From assembly GCA_905250025.1 (NCBI GenBank), contig CAJNOJ010000019.1:620001-684000 (forward strand): a stretch of 64,000 nt of DNA. The letters are read 5' to 3'. Shown here in pieces: positions 43,386 through 55,603 of this stretch. A program made the position numbers and the translations under genes. Numbering within the stretch: position 1 is the first letter of the stretch; each line of letters begins with the position of its first letter. The stretch is from Adineta ricciae (lineage: Eukaryota; Rotifera; Eurotatoria; Adinetida; Adinetidae). The notes below the pieces were generated by a model that was not told where the DNA came from, did not search any database, and saw only the letters and a list, made by a program, of their open reading frames with translations.

Positions 43386-45008
43386 ACGAAAAATTTGCAT
43401 TTTATGACAAAAACACAAAATTTTATATCTCTTGTAATCATATTACTTTTACATTTATGACCTCGAATATAAAAAAGTCGAAGTTTATTCGTGTTGTTTC
43501 GAAACTGTAAAGTATTCGTAAGGTAAGTCATTGGAAATATTAATCATTCTACAAGCAATCTTTTCATTTTACGTTAGTAATGACATATTTCTCTCATTAA
43601 TTGCGAACACGGGCTACTTCTCGTATCATTTGTCGATGTGTACTTGTTCTTTTCTCGTTCTTCATCATCGTTACAGATACCAGTAGACAAAAAAAAGAAT
43701 TCTCTCTTTTCTATACGTTGAAATTAATAGGTGAAATCTTACAAGCCTCTTCTCACCGACACCGCTGTTCGTCTTTCTATTATTTACAGTATATCATCGT
43801 CTGTTACTACACTTTTCTTCGTTTTCTTCTCTCTTACATACGTATGAAATTGACTTTCGTTTTATCTCTCTCTTTCACTTCTCTTCGCTTCATGTTTGTT
43901 CACTGTATTTTTGTTATTGAAGGAACAGTACTCCTAGCGATCATTTCGATGCGTGAGACCTAATCCTAAATATATGTTAAACGACTAAAATCAATACATT
44001 CTGCCATATACTTTCAAATCTTGTAAGTCTACTATTAGTTATGTAATATTTATATAGACGATTGTATCGGGCACTTAATTATACTCAAATAGAACTATCA
44101 GCATGAGCATCGACGACCCTTGAAATGAATAGAAAGTGCCTCATAATCTTTTGTGTTGATTATTTATTCATTTTATATACATATATGTACATATAGACAA
44201 ACGTTTGATATTCATACGTTCATGGTGTCAAGATGACGCACTCCTTTGTCTGTTGAAAAGAGAATAGTTAACGATCGATCGTTTCAAATATTCTTTTCGT
44301 CATATTTATCTTTGTAGCATCTCCTCGTCTTGGTAAGACCTAGTGGTAGGTGATAAGAATGTAACTTGTCGATAAATGTCCACACCTGTAAGGTCTTTTT
44401 CTTAATAAAGCAACAAAACATGCTTGAAATTCTTTCCTCATCCTAAGGTATCGAAATATCATTAACTATTCAGACAGTAGAACTCATTTCCGTCTTGTTG
44501 ACTTAACACTGTCCGCACACGTGCTTTACACTGTCAAATCACTACTTCTATTCTTTTCTTTTCGTGCAACTGACCAATGGTACTTCGATTATTATTGATT
44601 CATGTTATGTCATGTTTGCTCATGATCGACGCCCATTATTGTTCATCATCGAACGGAACAAATATTCTTTTTGAGCTCATCAAGCTGACATCGACGAAGA
44701 AAGACGTATAAAATTTCGAACAGATACCATCAATGAATCACACATTCGTCTTTTCTTCTTTCCGTTTCTCTTCTCTGTAGTATCACAGCAGTACTACTAT
44801 TGACATACGTCGCATTGCTTCGTCCTCCTACAGCGTTTTTCTTTCTTTTTTTCTTTTGTTCGTTTTAGATAAACACACACATACACACTCATATACTCTT
44901 ACAGACATTCGGTGGACGAGCACAACCAGGCGATATCTCTATGTGTAAAATATTTCTAAACAACATCGATTAAGCCGTGAAACAAATACATTAACATATT
45001 ATTAAACA
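43386..45008. other. intergenic, upstream of the ERM gene
   Basis: No exon recognised. A 120-codon plus frame at 43601-43963 begins without an ATG and has random composition. Pyrimidine-rich tracts and an ACAC-rich patch near 44872-44888 probably belong to the ERM promoter and 5' UTR. Confidence 0.45.
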
Positions 45009-48000
45009 ATGGCACCAAGACCAGTAAGTGACTAATCGGAGATAATCGTGCCACTCTCGAATGACTGTAGATATTCATAATCGTCAATGAGATAAAAAAG
45101 GAAAGCGCAGCTTAGAATTAGATTTTAATTGTTCTTATTCTTTTAAACGAATGATGTAATGGTATACTTTGAATCTAGGTCAATGTTCGCGTGGTTACAA
45201 TGGATTCGGAACTTGAATTTGCCATACAACCGAATACCACTGGCAAACAACTATTCGATCAAGTAGAGTTGTTTGAATTGTGAAGACAAGAGAAACAGAA
45301 TTCGATTTTAGGTTGTTAAAACGATTAACCTTCGTGAAATTTGGTTTTTCGGTTTGTTATTTACAGATTCGAAAGATTTTCCTTGTTGGTTGAAATTGAA
45401 CAAAAAAGTTCTTAGTCAAGATCTTAAGAAAACACATGATCAACCATTGTCATTTAAATTTCGTGCACGTTTCTATCCTGAAGAAGTCTCCGAAGAACTT
45501 ATACAAGATACTACTCAAGTAGAAACACTACTCATTCATATCTTTCCATATAAACTCACAATTCTCATGTATATCTTTAGAAACTCTTCTTTCTTCAAGT
45601 TAAAGATTCAGTTCTTAGCGATGAAATCTATTGTCCACCTGAAACATGCATTCTCCTCGCATCCTATGCCATGCAAGCTAAACATGGAGATTATAATGAA
45701 AGTGTTCATCGTCCAGGAACATTACAGAACGAACGGCTTTTACCAAGACGAGTTATGGATCAATATCAATTGTCAATTGATGAATGGGTGAAACGTGTAG
45801 TGAACTGGTGGAAAGAGCACAGAGGTTTAGTAAAGTAAGCTGTTCTCGTTTGAGACTATGTGCTAACAGAAAGTACGCATTTGTTGTGATTTTAGGGAAG
45901 ATGCTATGCTTGAATATCTAAAAGTTGCTCAGGATCTTGAAATGTATGGTGTTAATTATTTTGATATTAAGAATAAAAAAGGCACTGAACTTTACCTTGG
46001 TGTCGATGCGCTTGGTCTTAATATTTACGATAAAAAAGACAAGTAAATCGTATGTTATGTCGAATCTGATCTTGTTCAGATATTTCGTTTAGATTAACAC
46101 CGAAAATAGGATTTCCATGGAGCGAAATACAGAATATATCGTTCAATGATAAGAAATTCGTTATAAAACCGATGGAGAAGAAGTCTCCTCCTTTTATTTT
46201 CTATGCACCAAGATTGCGCATCAATCGACGAATTCTCTCGCTATGTATGGGTAATCATGAATTATACATGCGCCGTCGAAAGCCCGATCCGATTGATATT
46301 CAAGAAATGAAAGAAAAAGCAAACGAAGAAAGAGCAATACGACAACGAGAACGGTACGACGTTGTTCGATTTGAATTTGATCGAATTGTAATTTTTTGTT
46401 TAGCGAACGAGTTCAACGTGAAGCTGAACTTCGTCGGCAAGCTGAAAACGATCGTGAAGAAATGGGAAAACGAGTGCAGGATCTGGAGAGAACGACAGAT
46501 GCTGCCAGACGAGGTTTGTAACATGCCGAGTATAACGTAGAAGATCGATTGCATTTAGAAAAACCGCCCCGATTGTTTTTAAAAACATCTGATGAGGAAG
46601 AACGTAAGAGAATATGCTAAGATGATTCAAATCAACCTCCTTTAATTGTTCTTTCGATCCTCCTTTGTCTATGGCTGTTGGCATTTATTCTGATTGTTTG
46701 TTTGTTTTTAGCAATCGAAGAGCAAAATCATATGGCAAGAGAATTAGAAGAAAAACGTCGAGAGGCCGAAAATGCCGAACTTCGTTTGAAACAAGAACGC
46801 GAAGAAGCAGAACGAGAACATCAAAGAATGATGGATCGAATCAACTATGAACAAGAAGAGAGAGAAAAAATCGTAGGTTGACATTTGATTTTCTTTCGAA
46901 ACGGACAGAGACCCATTCTGAAAGAAAGAATGATGTTTTCATGTATGGAATACTCGTTTCAACCGTACCTTTTCAGCAACTATGGCGTTTGAACAACCCT
47001 GTTTGTTCATGGGTATGCGCACGCCTCCTCTCACTTTCACCCATCATAGCCGAGCTTTGTGCATGTCGTCGAGCAGTGGAAAACTTTGATAGAGAACGAT
47101 AGATAATGCACTGCTTTGTTGCAAATTTGCAAAAGAAAACGAATTGTATGTATTCTTTCGAAGGTTCAAGATATCGAAAAAGTTCGTATCTTAGCCGAGG
47201 AAAACGCCCAAGAGGCTCAACAAAAAGAGACTGAAGCAAGTCAACTCGAACAAGAGCTACGCGAAGCAAACAAAAGAGTAAGATTTTCTAGCATTTGCTC
47301 TCTTCTCATCCTTCTTCCTTAACAGACTTTCACTCACCCTTACCCTAAATCATCCACTATAAACGCCTTTCAGGTTCTCGATGCGAAAGAAAACAGCAAT
47401 GACAATGGTCATTTTGATCGCGAATACACCAGCCATCTTATAGAAGCCCCCGAAAGCGACGATGAAGAAAACAGTACAACAAGTCCTTACGGCCATGGTT
47501 TGTTTTTAAGCCTGAGTCTTTCCTGAATTCTTACCATTACTTGTTTTTTTTTTGTCAAGGAGTGGAGTTGTATACGGATGCGAGCGCACCACGTCACGAA
47601 GAAAATCGTGTCAGTGTAGCGAATCGTAATCAAGATATCAAACGCAGACTTCAAGTAAGTGAAATATATTTGACTTCTCGCTTTTTCACATCATGATTCG
47701 CACCCGCTTTCTGCTTAACACGCTTCTTCTTCAGGCTATCAAATTTGAATTGGGTTCTCTGCAAAATTCACACAAAATCACCGATCACGATCGTGTACAT
47801 GAACAAAATGTTGCATCGGGTCGAGACAAATACAAAACATTAAAATTGATTCGACAGGGAAATACGAAAAAGCGTATCGACGAGTTCGAGTCAATGTGAT
47901 TGACTCTATTTGTTTATAAACTAATCTCACTGTTCTACATTTAATCACTCAACTTCTTCTTCTATCATTTTATATTTTCCGCTAGTGAAGTTAAAAAAAA

Positions 48001-48340
48001 ACATCTTTTATTCACTCTAACTAATAAACACTGATGAAAATTCTTCTTTGATCACGCTCTCGCTGTTCGATAATGGCTGAACTATCGATTTAGTTGATGA
48101 AAACCGATGTCTTTCTTGTCAATCTAGGAAGAACGAAATGATCTCGGTCGACGACAACAAAGAGAAGATACTCACGAAGATAAAATCTACCGAGAAAACA
48201 TCGCCGACAAAGGTATCGACAAATACAAGACATTGAAGAAGATTCGCGAAGGAACTGGTGAGATATTTGTCCTATTCATCGCTCGTGACCCTCTTTTCGT
48301 TTTAGTTAAACGCCGTATTGATGAATTCGAAGCGATGTGA
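45009..48340 (+). CDS. ezrin/radixin/moesin protein with two alternative C-terminal modules
   Basis: Membrane-to-actin linker. Exons: 45009-45023, 45179-45262, 45312-45518, 45581-45834, 45896-46042, 46093-46353, 46404-46513, 46559-46603 (45 nt, skippable), 46712-46872, 47164-47277, 47374-47497, 47560-47654, then either 47735-47899 or 48128-48257 plus 48306-48340. With all exons both forms have 593 residues (human moesin 577). The FERM domain is highly conserved: [86 protein letters not shown] long alpha-helical coiled coil follows. Either tail ends in the actin-binding C-ERMAD with the regulatory Thr in DKYKTL and RIDEFE(S/A)M at the terminus. That tail also clamps the FERM domain shut. The CDS is given to the end of the second tail. 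Confidence 0.93.
46559..46603 (+). other. ERM 45-nt cassette exon candidate
   Basis: Flanked by GCATTTAG and GTAAGA, it encodes [15 protein letters not shown] plus part of the next codon, a non-heptad Pro-containing insert in the start of the helical region. Being 45 nt and phase 1 on both sides, it can be skipped without a frameshift, and skipping gives a sequence closer to other ERMs. Confidence 0.5.
47735..47899 (+). other. ERM terminal exon, copy A
   Basis: One 165-nt exon: 54 codons plus stop. Encodes [12 protein letters not shown] through [15 protein letters not shown] to KRIDEFESM, close to the moesin consensus. Entered in phase 0 from the exon ending at 47654. Confidence 0.85.
48128..48340 (+). 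other. ERM terminal exons, copy B
   Basis: Two exons (130 + 35 nt) split by a 48-nt intron, also 165 nt in total and entered in phase 0. Encodes [11 protein letters not shown] through [15 protein letters not shown] to [10 protein letters not shown]. Only usable if copy A is skipped. Confidence 0.78.
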
Positions 48341-48653
48341 AAGATATCTTCGAGTATTTCTGTAAAAAAAAGTATTTCCATTCTTTTATCACAATTTCTT
48401 CTTTTTTTTATAACTATTTAATCATCTTCTTTTTTGCTTTGATAAAAATGAATTTCCCAATGAGAATAATGAAATAAAATACGGGTCATATTTTTATTTA
48501 TTCGTTCGATTTTGCTCTCGCCTCAAACTATTCACTATTGATGATCGATTCAATGAAAATCAAAAGATTATCGAGTGGAATTTCTCTTTCTCTCAGCATG
48601 TGTCTCTATTCGTTTACTTTTTAATTACATACAACAAAAAACGTATAAAGATT
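48341..48653. other. convergent 3' ends
   Basis: Tail-to-tail gap between the ERM gene (+) and PRPF3 (-). AT-rich, with polyadenylation-like words such as AATAAA near 48471. Confidence 0.5.
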
Positions 48654-50858
48654 TCAATCATTTGATGCTTCCAGTATCGTATCATTGTGTCCGATATCCC
48701 AGTAGTGTTCAACGCCATGACGACGAAAGTGTTCGCGAGCGAAATTATCTGTTGGACACGCTTTGAATTTGATTTCACCAAACGACCGTTCTTTGACCGT
48801 ACCCTAAAAACATTCAATTTATCTTAAGAGACTTCCACCGTCTTTTCCTTACCTCCCAAAGAAGTACACATTTATTACGTTCTTTCTCTGATTCATTCGC
48901 ATCTACAGAAAGAAGTTATCGTCTTTTTTTGCAGTACAAATCAGTGAACTTTTACATACCATCATCCATGCGATTTTTACTCGAAGTATTCCACTTAATT
49001 CGATGGAGTAATAAACGACGAAAACTCTTCTGTTGTTTAGGTCCTAAATAGAAAGAGAAAACAAAACTCAGTTATTCATGGGCATTTAACAAGCGGTAGG
49101 ATCGTTTCCAACCTCCTTCTACTGCAATTATGTTAACATCCTTCCAAGTAACGACACAACCAGTCATGTGTAGTTGTTTACAATTAGTTTCAATCTTGAA
49201 TCGATGAGATGGATCATCTAAGTATCGAACGCGATAGACAGCCGCGTGAACGCCGGTCGTGGTGTCTTCTCTAGCTCGTTTGGTTTTCTTTTCACGACGT
49301 TGTTCGGCGGATAGTTTTCGTGCTGCATTGGTTTCTTCGTGTGTTCTAAAATATTTCATTATATGTTGCCAGTTTTTCTGCGATGAAAGAGAACAACTTA
49401 CCTAATACGCTGCGCCATTTGGTCACGAACGTATTGTTCAACTTTTGTTGGATCTTGGACGTTTTCCGAACATAGAACGCGCATCATATTGGAGATTTTC
49501 ACTGAAAATAAACAGATGATTTACGATTGTTTTCATATCAATGTTAATCAGACCCTTTGGTTCTGGTGCTGGAATCAAACCAAGACGAATTTTTTCTTGC
49601 TGCTCTTTCAAAGCTTCGGCACGATGCTGTCGTCTCAGTTTGCGTTGTTCACGTTTTGTTAAATGAATCGGCAATAAAACTGGCTTGTTCGGCTCGGCTA
49701 GAAAGAAAATCAAGTGAAAACGGCTGAATCTCATTTCTACGGCATCTTACATGGTGGTTTAAGCTGCGTTGGATGTTCAATAAGTTGTGTAATACCGGTT
49801 AGCATGGGTGCAATTTTGGCATCTGGAGTAATTGCTGAGTAACTAAATTAATAAAGACATGTTTCTCAAATCAATATCATTATTTTGTAAGATCGTACTT
49901 ATCCCGTTGAAGAATGACGGCATCCCACCATTCAATGTCAGGAACCTCCGATTCGGACTAAAAGGAACAATTCTCATGAACGAACTATTGGATATGGGGA
50001 GGGTACATACGAAAAATTTTTTCGGTTGGATAATTCCAACTTTGTTTCCAACAGTGATACCGGCGTTTTTAGCGGTTTGTGCAATTTGATCTTGAAGTTT
50101 TTTCAATTTTTCTTTTGCACGTTGCTTGTTCGCTAAATCTTCGTATTTGCCTTTGTCAACGAATTTAAATTCACGACGACTACGTACAGCGGGTCGAACT
50201 CTATTCACACGAGAAACAAAATCAAAATATCATTCACAAATTTATCATCTTAACATACAAGAGCCGACCATCATGATATTTGGCTGATGCGTCAATACCG
50301 GGATATTCCGTAACAACCTCTTTGACTGCTTTTTGTTTTGGTTGTTCTTGTTTAACATCCTTCTTTTGAACACGAAGGTTGGCCTTCAGTGTAGGTATAC
50401 GATTTGGCAATTGAAGAACTTCACCAGTGAGAGAATCGATCGTTCGACCTTCACGATCGATTGTGACATGAACTGGTTTTTCATCAATAGGAGGTATTGG
50501 AAGAAGATGGCCTGAAAAGCAAACACAAGAAAGCACTACTTTCTATGTTGATTATTGATGTTACCCGTCTGCTTCGCAATTCTAGCTTGAAGCTCTGCTA
50601 ATCGTTGCTGTGCTGCAGAGATAGGTGGTGCCTAAATTTGTAAAACATTGATATCGAACTCTATGATGCAAATTAGAACAATCTACTCACTGTAAAATTG
50701 AGTTCTTGCTGCCGATCTCTGATTTGTTGCTGAGCAGCTCTCATCATGTCACTAATCTAAAAGGAAAATCTTGATTTGGAATTCACATTTCGCACTTCTA
50801 TACTCACTGCAGCAGCTCCCATGGGTTCTTGTTTCGGCGTAATTAACTTGTTGGACAT
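48654..50858 (-). CDS. PRPF3: U4/U6 snRNP protein Prp3
   Basis: About ten to eleven exons encode roughly 500 residues. Prp3 holds the U4/U6 duplex in the tri-snRNP. Recognised blocks in order: a short N-terminus ([14 protein letters not shown]), [51 protein letters not shown] with [47 protein letters not shown], the ferredoxin-like DUF1115 region ([15 protein letters not shown], then LLLHRIKW), and [18 protein letters not shown] followed by [18 protein letters not shown] at the end. The human protein (683) begins with a PWI nucleic-acid-binding domain; none is seen here. First exons: 50858-50808 and 50756-50691. Confidence 0.93.
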
Positions 50859-51318
50859 TGTCGTAGGATATGATTTGCCACACTAATAACTTGGGCAAGA
50901 AAGGAAACGAATTGCAATTCTATTCAAGTTTATCCGTCCCTGTCAATAAATGGACAAAAATAATCAACCAATCGTTTGCTTATTGACTATGACCAGCGAC
51001 ATCTTTTTATGCGCAGATGGTGTTCGAAACAAATTCGTGCGAAACTTTTCTTTTCAAAACCGACGTTCATATCGCTTCATTCTTTTTTCTTGATACCTTT
51101 CGTAGTAAATCCGAAATGTAATGAATACACCATCTTTACATTCGCAGACAGTAAAACGAAAAGGAACTTCATTGTGCCAAGATCTACCTACGTCTTACTT
51201 GAAACATTTGTTTTTTTTTACCTTCAACAATGATAAAGAACAACACCTATGCACAGAGAATTGTCTGCGATCATTTTACAGTCTGCTATATTGCAATCAA
51301 AATAAAACAATTCCACTC
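50859..51318. other. intergenic, divergent promoters
   Basis: Head-to-head space between PRPF3 (-) and an orphan membrane-protein gene (+). Overlapping short plus frames at 50976-51233 and 51121 onwards are not convincing exons. Confidence 0.4.
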
Positions 51319-52662
51319 ATGAGTCGAACAAATCGTATACAACCAGCGCGTACTGACATTCCCCCTGTGAAATATGCAGTAATGACGATTACTACTCAAA
51401 TGGAAATCCTCAAACATGTGGAAGTAACACCCTCTGTAATTAGAACTGTTTTTCGATTAAAATAGTAATATCCAGTCCTCGTTTTGGATTTATAGACAGA
51501 AGAAATCGCTCCACAACCAACAAACCTTCCATCTAAAACAACTGAGTATAGATTTTGATTTGTCGATTAGAATTCAATTGAAAATAAATTTCTCTTTTAG
51601 ACAAGCACGAAAGTTTCTAAGTATAATCACTTGTTTATTTATCACCGCAGCAATTATTACCCTGGTTATCTTTCTTATCGGTGTCATAATCACTTTTGCA
51701 AGTTAGTAACTTAATGACTTGAAAAGTTCATTGAACTATTCATAATTATTTTGTTTTGTAGAAGCCAGAAGTCATAGAGATTATGAGATTGAAAGTAACT
51801 AAACAACTTTTACACAAAAACAGATTAAAGTCTCGCCTTTTGTTTATGTCAGGATATGATTTAGGGGATCTACAGTATGGTCTAAACACTATCGACCGAA
51901 TGAACCTTCCTTCGCATACTCATTTATCGGATATTAACAAAATACTCGTTCAAAAATATGTTCGTATCATGATTTAATAATTCCTCTGTCTAGAAGAAGA
52001 GTTCGTTGTAGTTTTCGGATCGATTATTAAACGAATCTGGTTATCGTGGTTTAGTTATCGATGGAGTTTCTCTGCAAAATCTGTCATTGAGAAGTCAACG
52101 CAAACAACGGTAATATCTAATCGACATTGATAAATACTTCTACTAATTCTTCTTCAGGAATAGTCCATGTTCACTGATTTTCACCCTTCAAAACTTACAG
52201 ATCTATTTCGACCAATGTTCAGCCTGTGCACACGATCGACAACGTGCATTGCACTATTCGTTTTTCAACTTAACTTCTTTTCACCAACCGCTTCATTTAA
52301 TAATCGACAATTTCAATACCCACCCTCAGATTTGCTTAACTCCGCACACTCCACCATCAAGTATTCCATTGAATCGATCGAAAATTCCACATGTATCACC
52401 GAACAATACAAATCATAAATCAACTACACAAAAGTCACTGACGATGACCACAACACTTTCCACTCGGCAATCTCGAAAACAAACGAAACCATCAAGGTCT
52501 ACTATTCCAGCAAAGTCTCGAACAACACGTGGCCATGAATTATCTTCAACGAAGGTATTTCCAAACACTACAATCGAATCGAATATCTTTCAATTTTTTC
52601 CATACAAACCATCGAACTCTTACTTTTCTCAACACAACACTGCGTACAAAAGATCAATCTGA
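51319..52662 (+). CDS. orphan single-pass membrane protein
   Basis: Seven exons in consistent phase (51319-51423, 51496-51545, 51601-51701, 51762-51794, 51853-51963, 52012-52109, 52201-52662) give about 319 residues. About 50 N-terminal residues without a signal peptide lead to one hydrophobic segment (FLSIITCLFITAAIITLVIF), so a type II membrane protein is likely. A region of about 130 residues follows (YDLGDLQYGLNTIDRMNLP, IYFDQCSACAHDRQR, LIIDNFNTHPQICL), then a Ser/Thr/Pro/Lys-rich tail of about 100. No family recognised. Exon 1 might end at 51378 instead. If exon 4 were not spliced, the protein would stop at 51802 with 98 residues. Introns here are 48-91 nt. Confidence 0.6.
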
Positions 52663-54286
52663 ACTTTGACAGACCGATTCGTTTGTCATCAATAATTGCT
52701 AATTTTAGATTCTAGACTAGAGAGATAATATAATATTTAACACAATTTCCTCCTATGAATATTTATCTCAAGTCTGAAGTAGATAATTAAAAAACTGCTC
52801 GTATGATATTTGTTGCAAACTATTCGAGCAGAAAATCGACCTAAGAGATCGAGAAAAATATTTTCAAGATTAATGAAAGACAATTTCTGCAATTAAAACA
52901 CGAAAATGTAATCAAAAATCCGATTGCTTCATAAACTGGAAAATAACCTTGTTTTTTAACTTTCGTTTGTTCCTTTTTAATTACAGCAATATTTGCGCAT
53001 TAACACCTGTTTACATAGAACTAATAATGAAAAACATGCTCGGCATAACTTTCCTAATCAAAAACTGACTATTTAGATTTTCATCATTATGCATGACTAG
53101 TTCGAAATATGATTTTCGCAATTGCTGCTCGTTGCCATCGGGAGAAGCATTGACGACGAAGTCTATTGATCGAAATCAATTAATAAACTTCGGCGAATCT
53201 TGATCAATTGAATGTTGGCGATATAAATAAGCACGCAGTTAGACATTTAATTATGCTCGAGGGCTTTGACAATGGCAAATGATATGAAACAATAGAAAGT
53301 AAAGCCCAAGAAGAACGTTGTGTTTAATTTCACAGGAAATGAAATGTTCAATTATTGACACGTGTATTCACAAGTGCTAAGGACACTGTCCGTTTTCTCA
53401 ATCGTCGACAACAGAAAAGAAGGTTCGGAATACGACGAGAACATTCATATGAGTACATTCCGTCAGATCTAGAAATTGTAATTATGCAAAGAAATCTTCA
53501 ACTCTAATTTCAGTCCTCAATTACAAGTTATATTTTTTTTATTTTAAACATCGGAAACTTTTTTCCTAATCTTGAATTGCTTGTTGATCAGAGAGAAAGA
53601 AAGAAAACTTAAGTGTTAAATTGAGTATAATAGATGAATAGAAAAAGAAAAACATGAGTGAACTTTTTTTTCTAATTAGTAAATAAGAGAGAAAAAGTAA
53701 TTTATTATGGAGCGGACAACTCCGAATGAGATTTGTTGCTTTCTTGACTTGCATTTTCGATCTAGTTCATCAGCAATCAACAGCAGTAAAACGTCGTTTA
53801 CTAATTCATATATTATTCAATATCGTCATCATTTTAGACAAATTAGAATGTCGTCAACCAGACAGCGAAACGAATATATTTAGGAAGCTCGAAGCGGTAG
53901 AAGAAGAAGAAGAAAAAGAAAAGAAACTTTCAAGTAAGGTTTCTTCTCTCTTTCTCTCTTCGTCCTACCTTTCCTTTATGTCCAATATACACGCGTGAAA
54001 TGATTATATTGGTTTGCTGATTACAACATACAGTCCGTCCCACTTTTCATCTGCACCAATGGAATAGCTCGGCGCACTCAATTTTTCTCTCTCCCCTCGG
54101 CGCAAGAGAAAGAGAGACGAGAGAAAGAGAAAATGCGAATATAATTATCATCGCTCCAACTTCTATTGACGTACATACAACGTTTTTCTTTCTCGGTGTG
54201 CACTCACGATCAAATCATCCACTACATTTAATAATTGAATCAAAAAAAAAAACGGAGAAAAAGCAACACCGAAGATTTAGTCGACA
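52663..54286. other. intergenic, upstream of homeobrain-like gene
   Basis: A 1.6-kb non-coding stretch ending in purine-rich and GAGA-like tracts (about 54080-54130) just ahead of a developmental homeobox gene, so regulatory elements are likely. A plus frame at 53726-53998 with a GAA run is low-complexity and was not called. Confidence 0.45.
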
Positions 54287-55603
54287 ATGCGAGCTTTTAC
54301 CATTGCGAGTATACTGGGAAATAACAATACTTCTTCACCATTAACAACCAGTTCGTTAAAACGAAAAATCTCCGATGATAACGATGATTACGAACAGCAA
54401 TTACACAAACGACAAATCATCGATGGTAAGTAAAAGAAATCCAGCGTGAACGATCTTCATCTTCTTCTCATTCTAATTGATCACTTCAACTTTTACTTCG
54501 ATATTTTCTCTCTACATATACTCATACATACACACCTCCACTCAACACATGTATAAGTAGTATGAGACTTAATCGATACAATTGAATTGGGAATCTATAC
54601 TTATTGTTCGAACGGAGAGAAAAGAGAATATGCCATGTTAATTCCTTTGTCAATTACTTCATTAGTGACAATAGACAACAACTACTAATAGTGAACAACG
54701 GTTTTCTTTTTCATTTAGCTCCTGAAATCCTGTCGCCTGCATCTGTCGGGCATCTACCGTCATCAATTAATAATTCGGACAATAAATTATCGAGTAATGA
54801 CGAAGAACGTGATTCATCAGGTGAACAGCACAGTTCTGATGAACGACCACGAAAGGTTCGACGTAGTCGAACCACATTTTCAACATATCAATTACACCAA
54901 TTAGAACGTTCATTCGAAAAGACACAATATCCTGATGTATTCACGCGAGAAGAACTGGCTGTGAGATTGGATTTAAGTGAAGCTCGCGTACAAGTTTGGT
55001 AAGTAGACGGATGTTTTCTTTCTTGAACGCGATAAATCGATGGGACCCTATAGAATATTAAAGTAGCGAAATAGGAAACGAGCTGTTTTCTATTGTCGTA
55101 ATAAATAAATAATTAAACAGAAGAGATTAGATCAAATGATTAATTTTAGGTTTCAAAATCGACGAGCAAAATGGCGTAAACGTGAAAAAGCTCTTGGTCG
55201 AGAAAGTCCGAATTTCATCGCTCCACATGACATTGAAACATTCCGTCAACAAATGTCATCGTACCTTTCGAACGCCTTAACAGCAAGTGTTGGAACAGTC
55301 AATCCTACTAATGATCGTCCCTCACAAGTCGCCGTACCACCACCACCACCACCGCCTCATTATCTGCCTTTCCTAATGGGACATATTGATGAAAAACTGT
55401 TAACACGTTTACCCCTGAATCAACATCCACATTTTAATTTACTCTATCAAAATCATCCAACAACACCTACATTACCGATGAATCCATCGTCTGTGTCTCC
55501 TTCATCAAATTCATCGTCATCGGAATCATATTTAACCAATCCAGTTGATCGATTCGATCATCACAGACGTGTAAAACTAGAACTGCAAGATGGCATTGCC
55601 TAA
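54287..55603 (+). CDS. hbn: paired-like homeobox transcription factor, homeobrain-like
   Basis: Three exons (54287-54425, 54719-54998, 55150-55603) encode 290 residues. The N-terminus has an octapeptide/eh1-like motif (FTIASILG), which in this class recruits Groucho. The homeodomain, about residues 103-162, runs [60 protein letters not shown], with Gln at position 50. The continuation KALGRES is typical of homeobrain; Arx and Rx are the next best fits. Both are brain-patterning factors in insects. The C-terminal half is Pro/Ser-rich with an eight-proline run. The homeodomain intron falls inside the Trp48 codon rather than the common 46/47 site. Confidence 0.88.

Noticed and set aside
43601-43963. 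120-codon plus-strand frame
   Set aside because: No ATG at its start, Phe/Ser/Leu-rich from pyrimidine tracts, no domain.
52167-52418. 83-codon frame starting MFTDFHPSK
   Set aside because: Overlaps the better supported last exon of the orphan membrane-protein gene in another frame.
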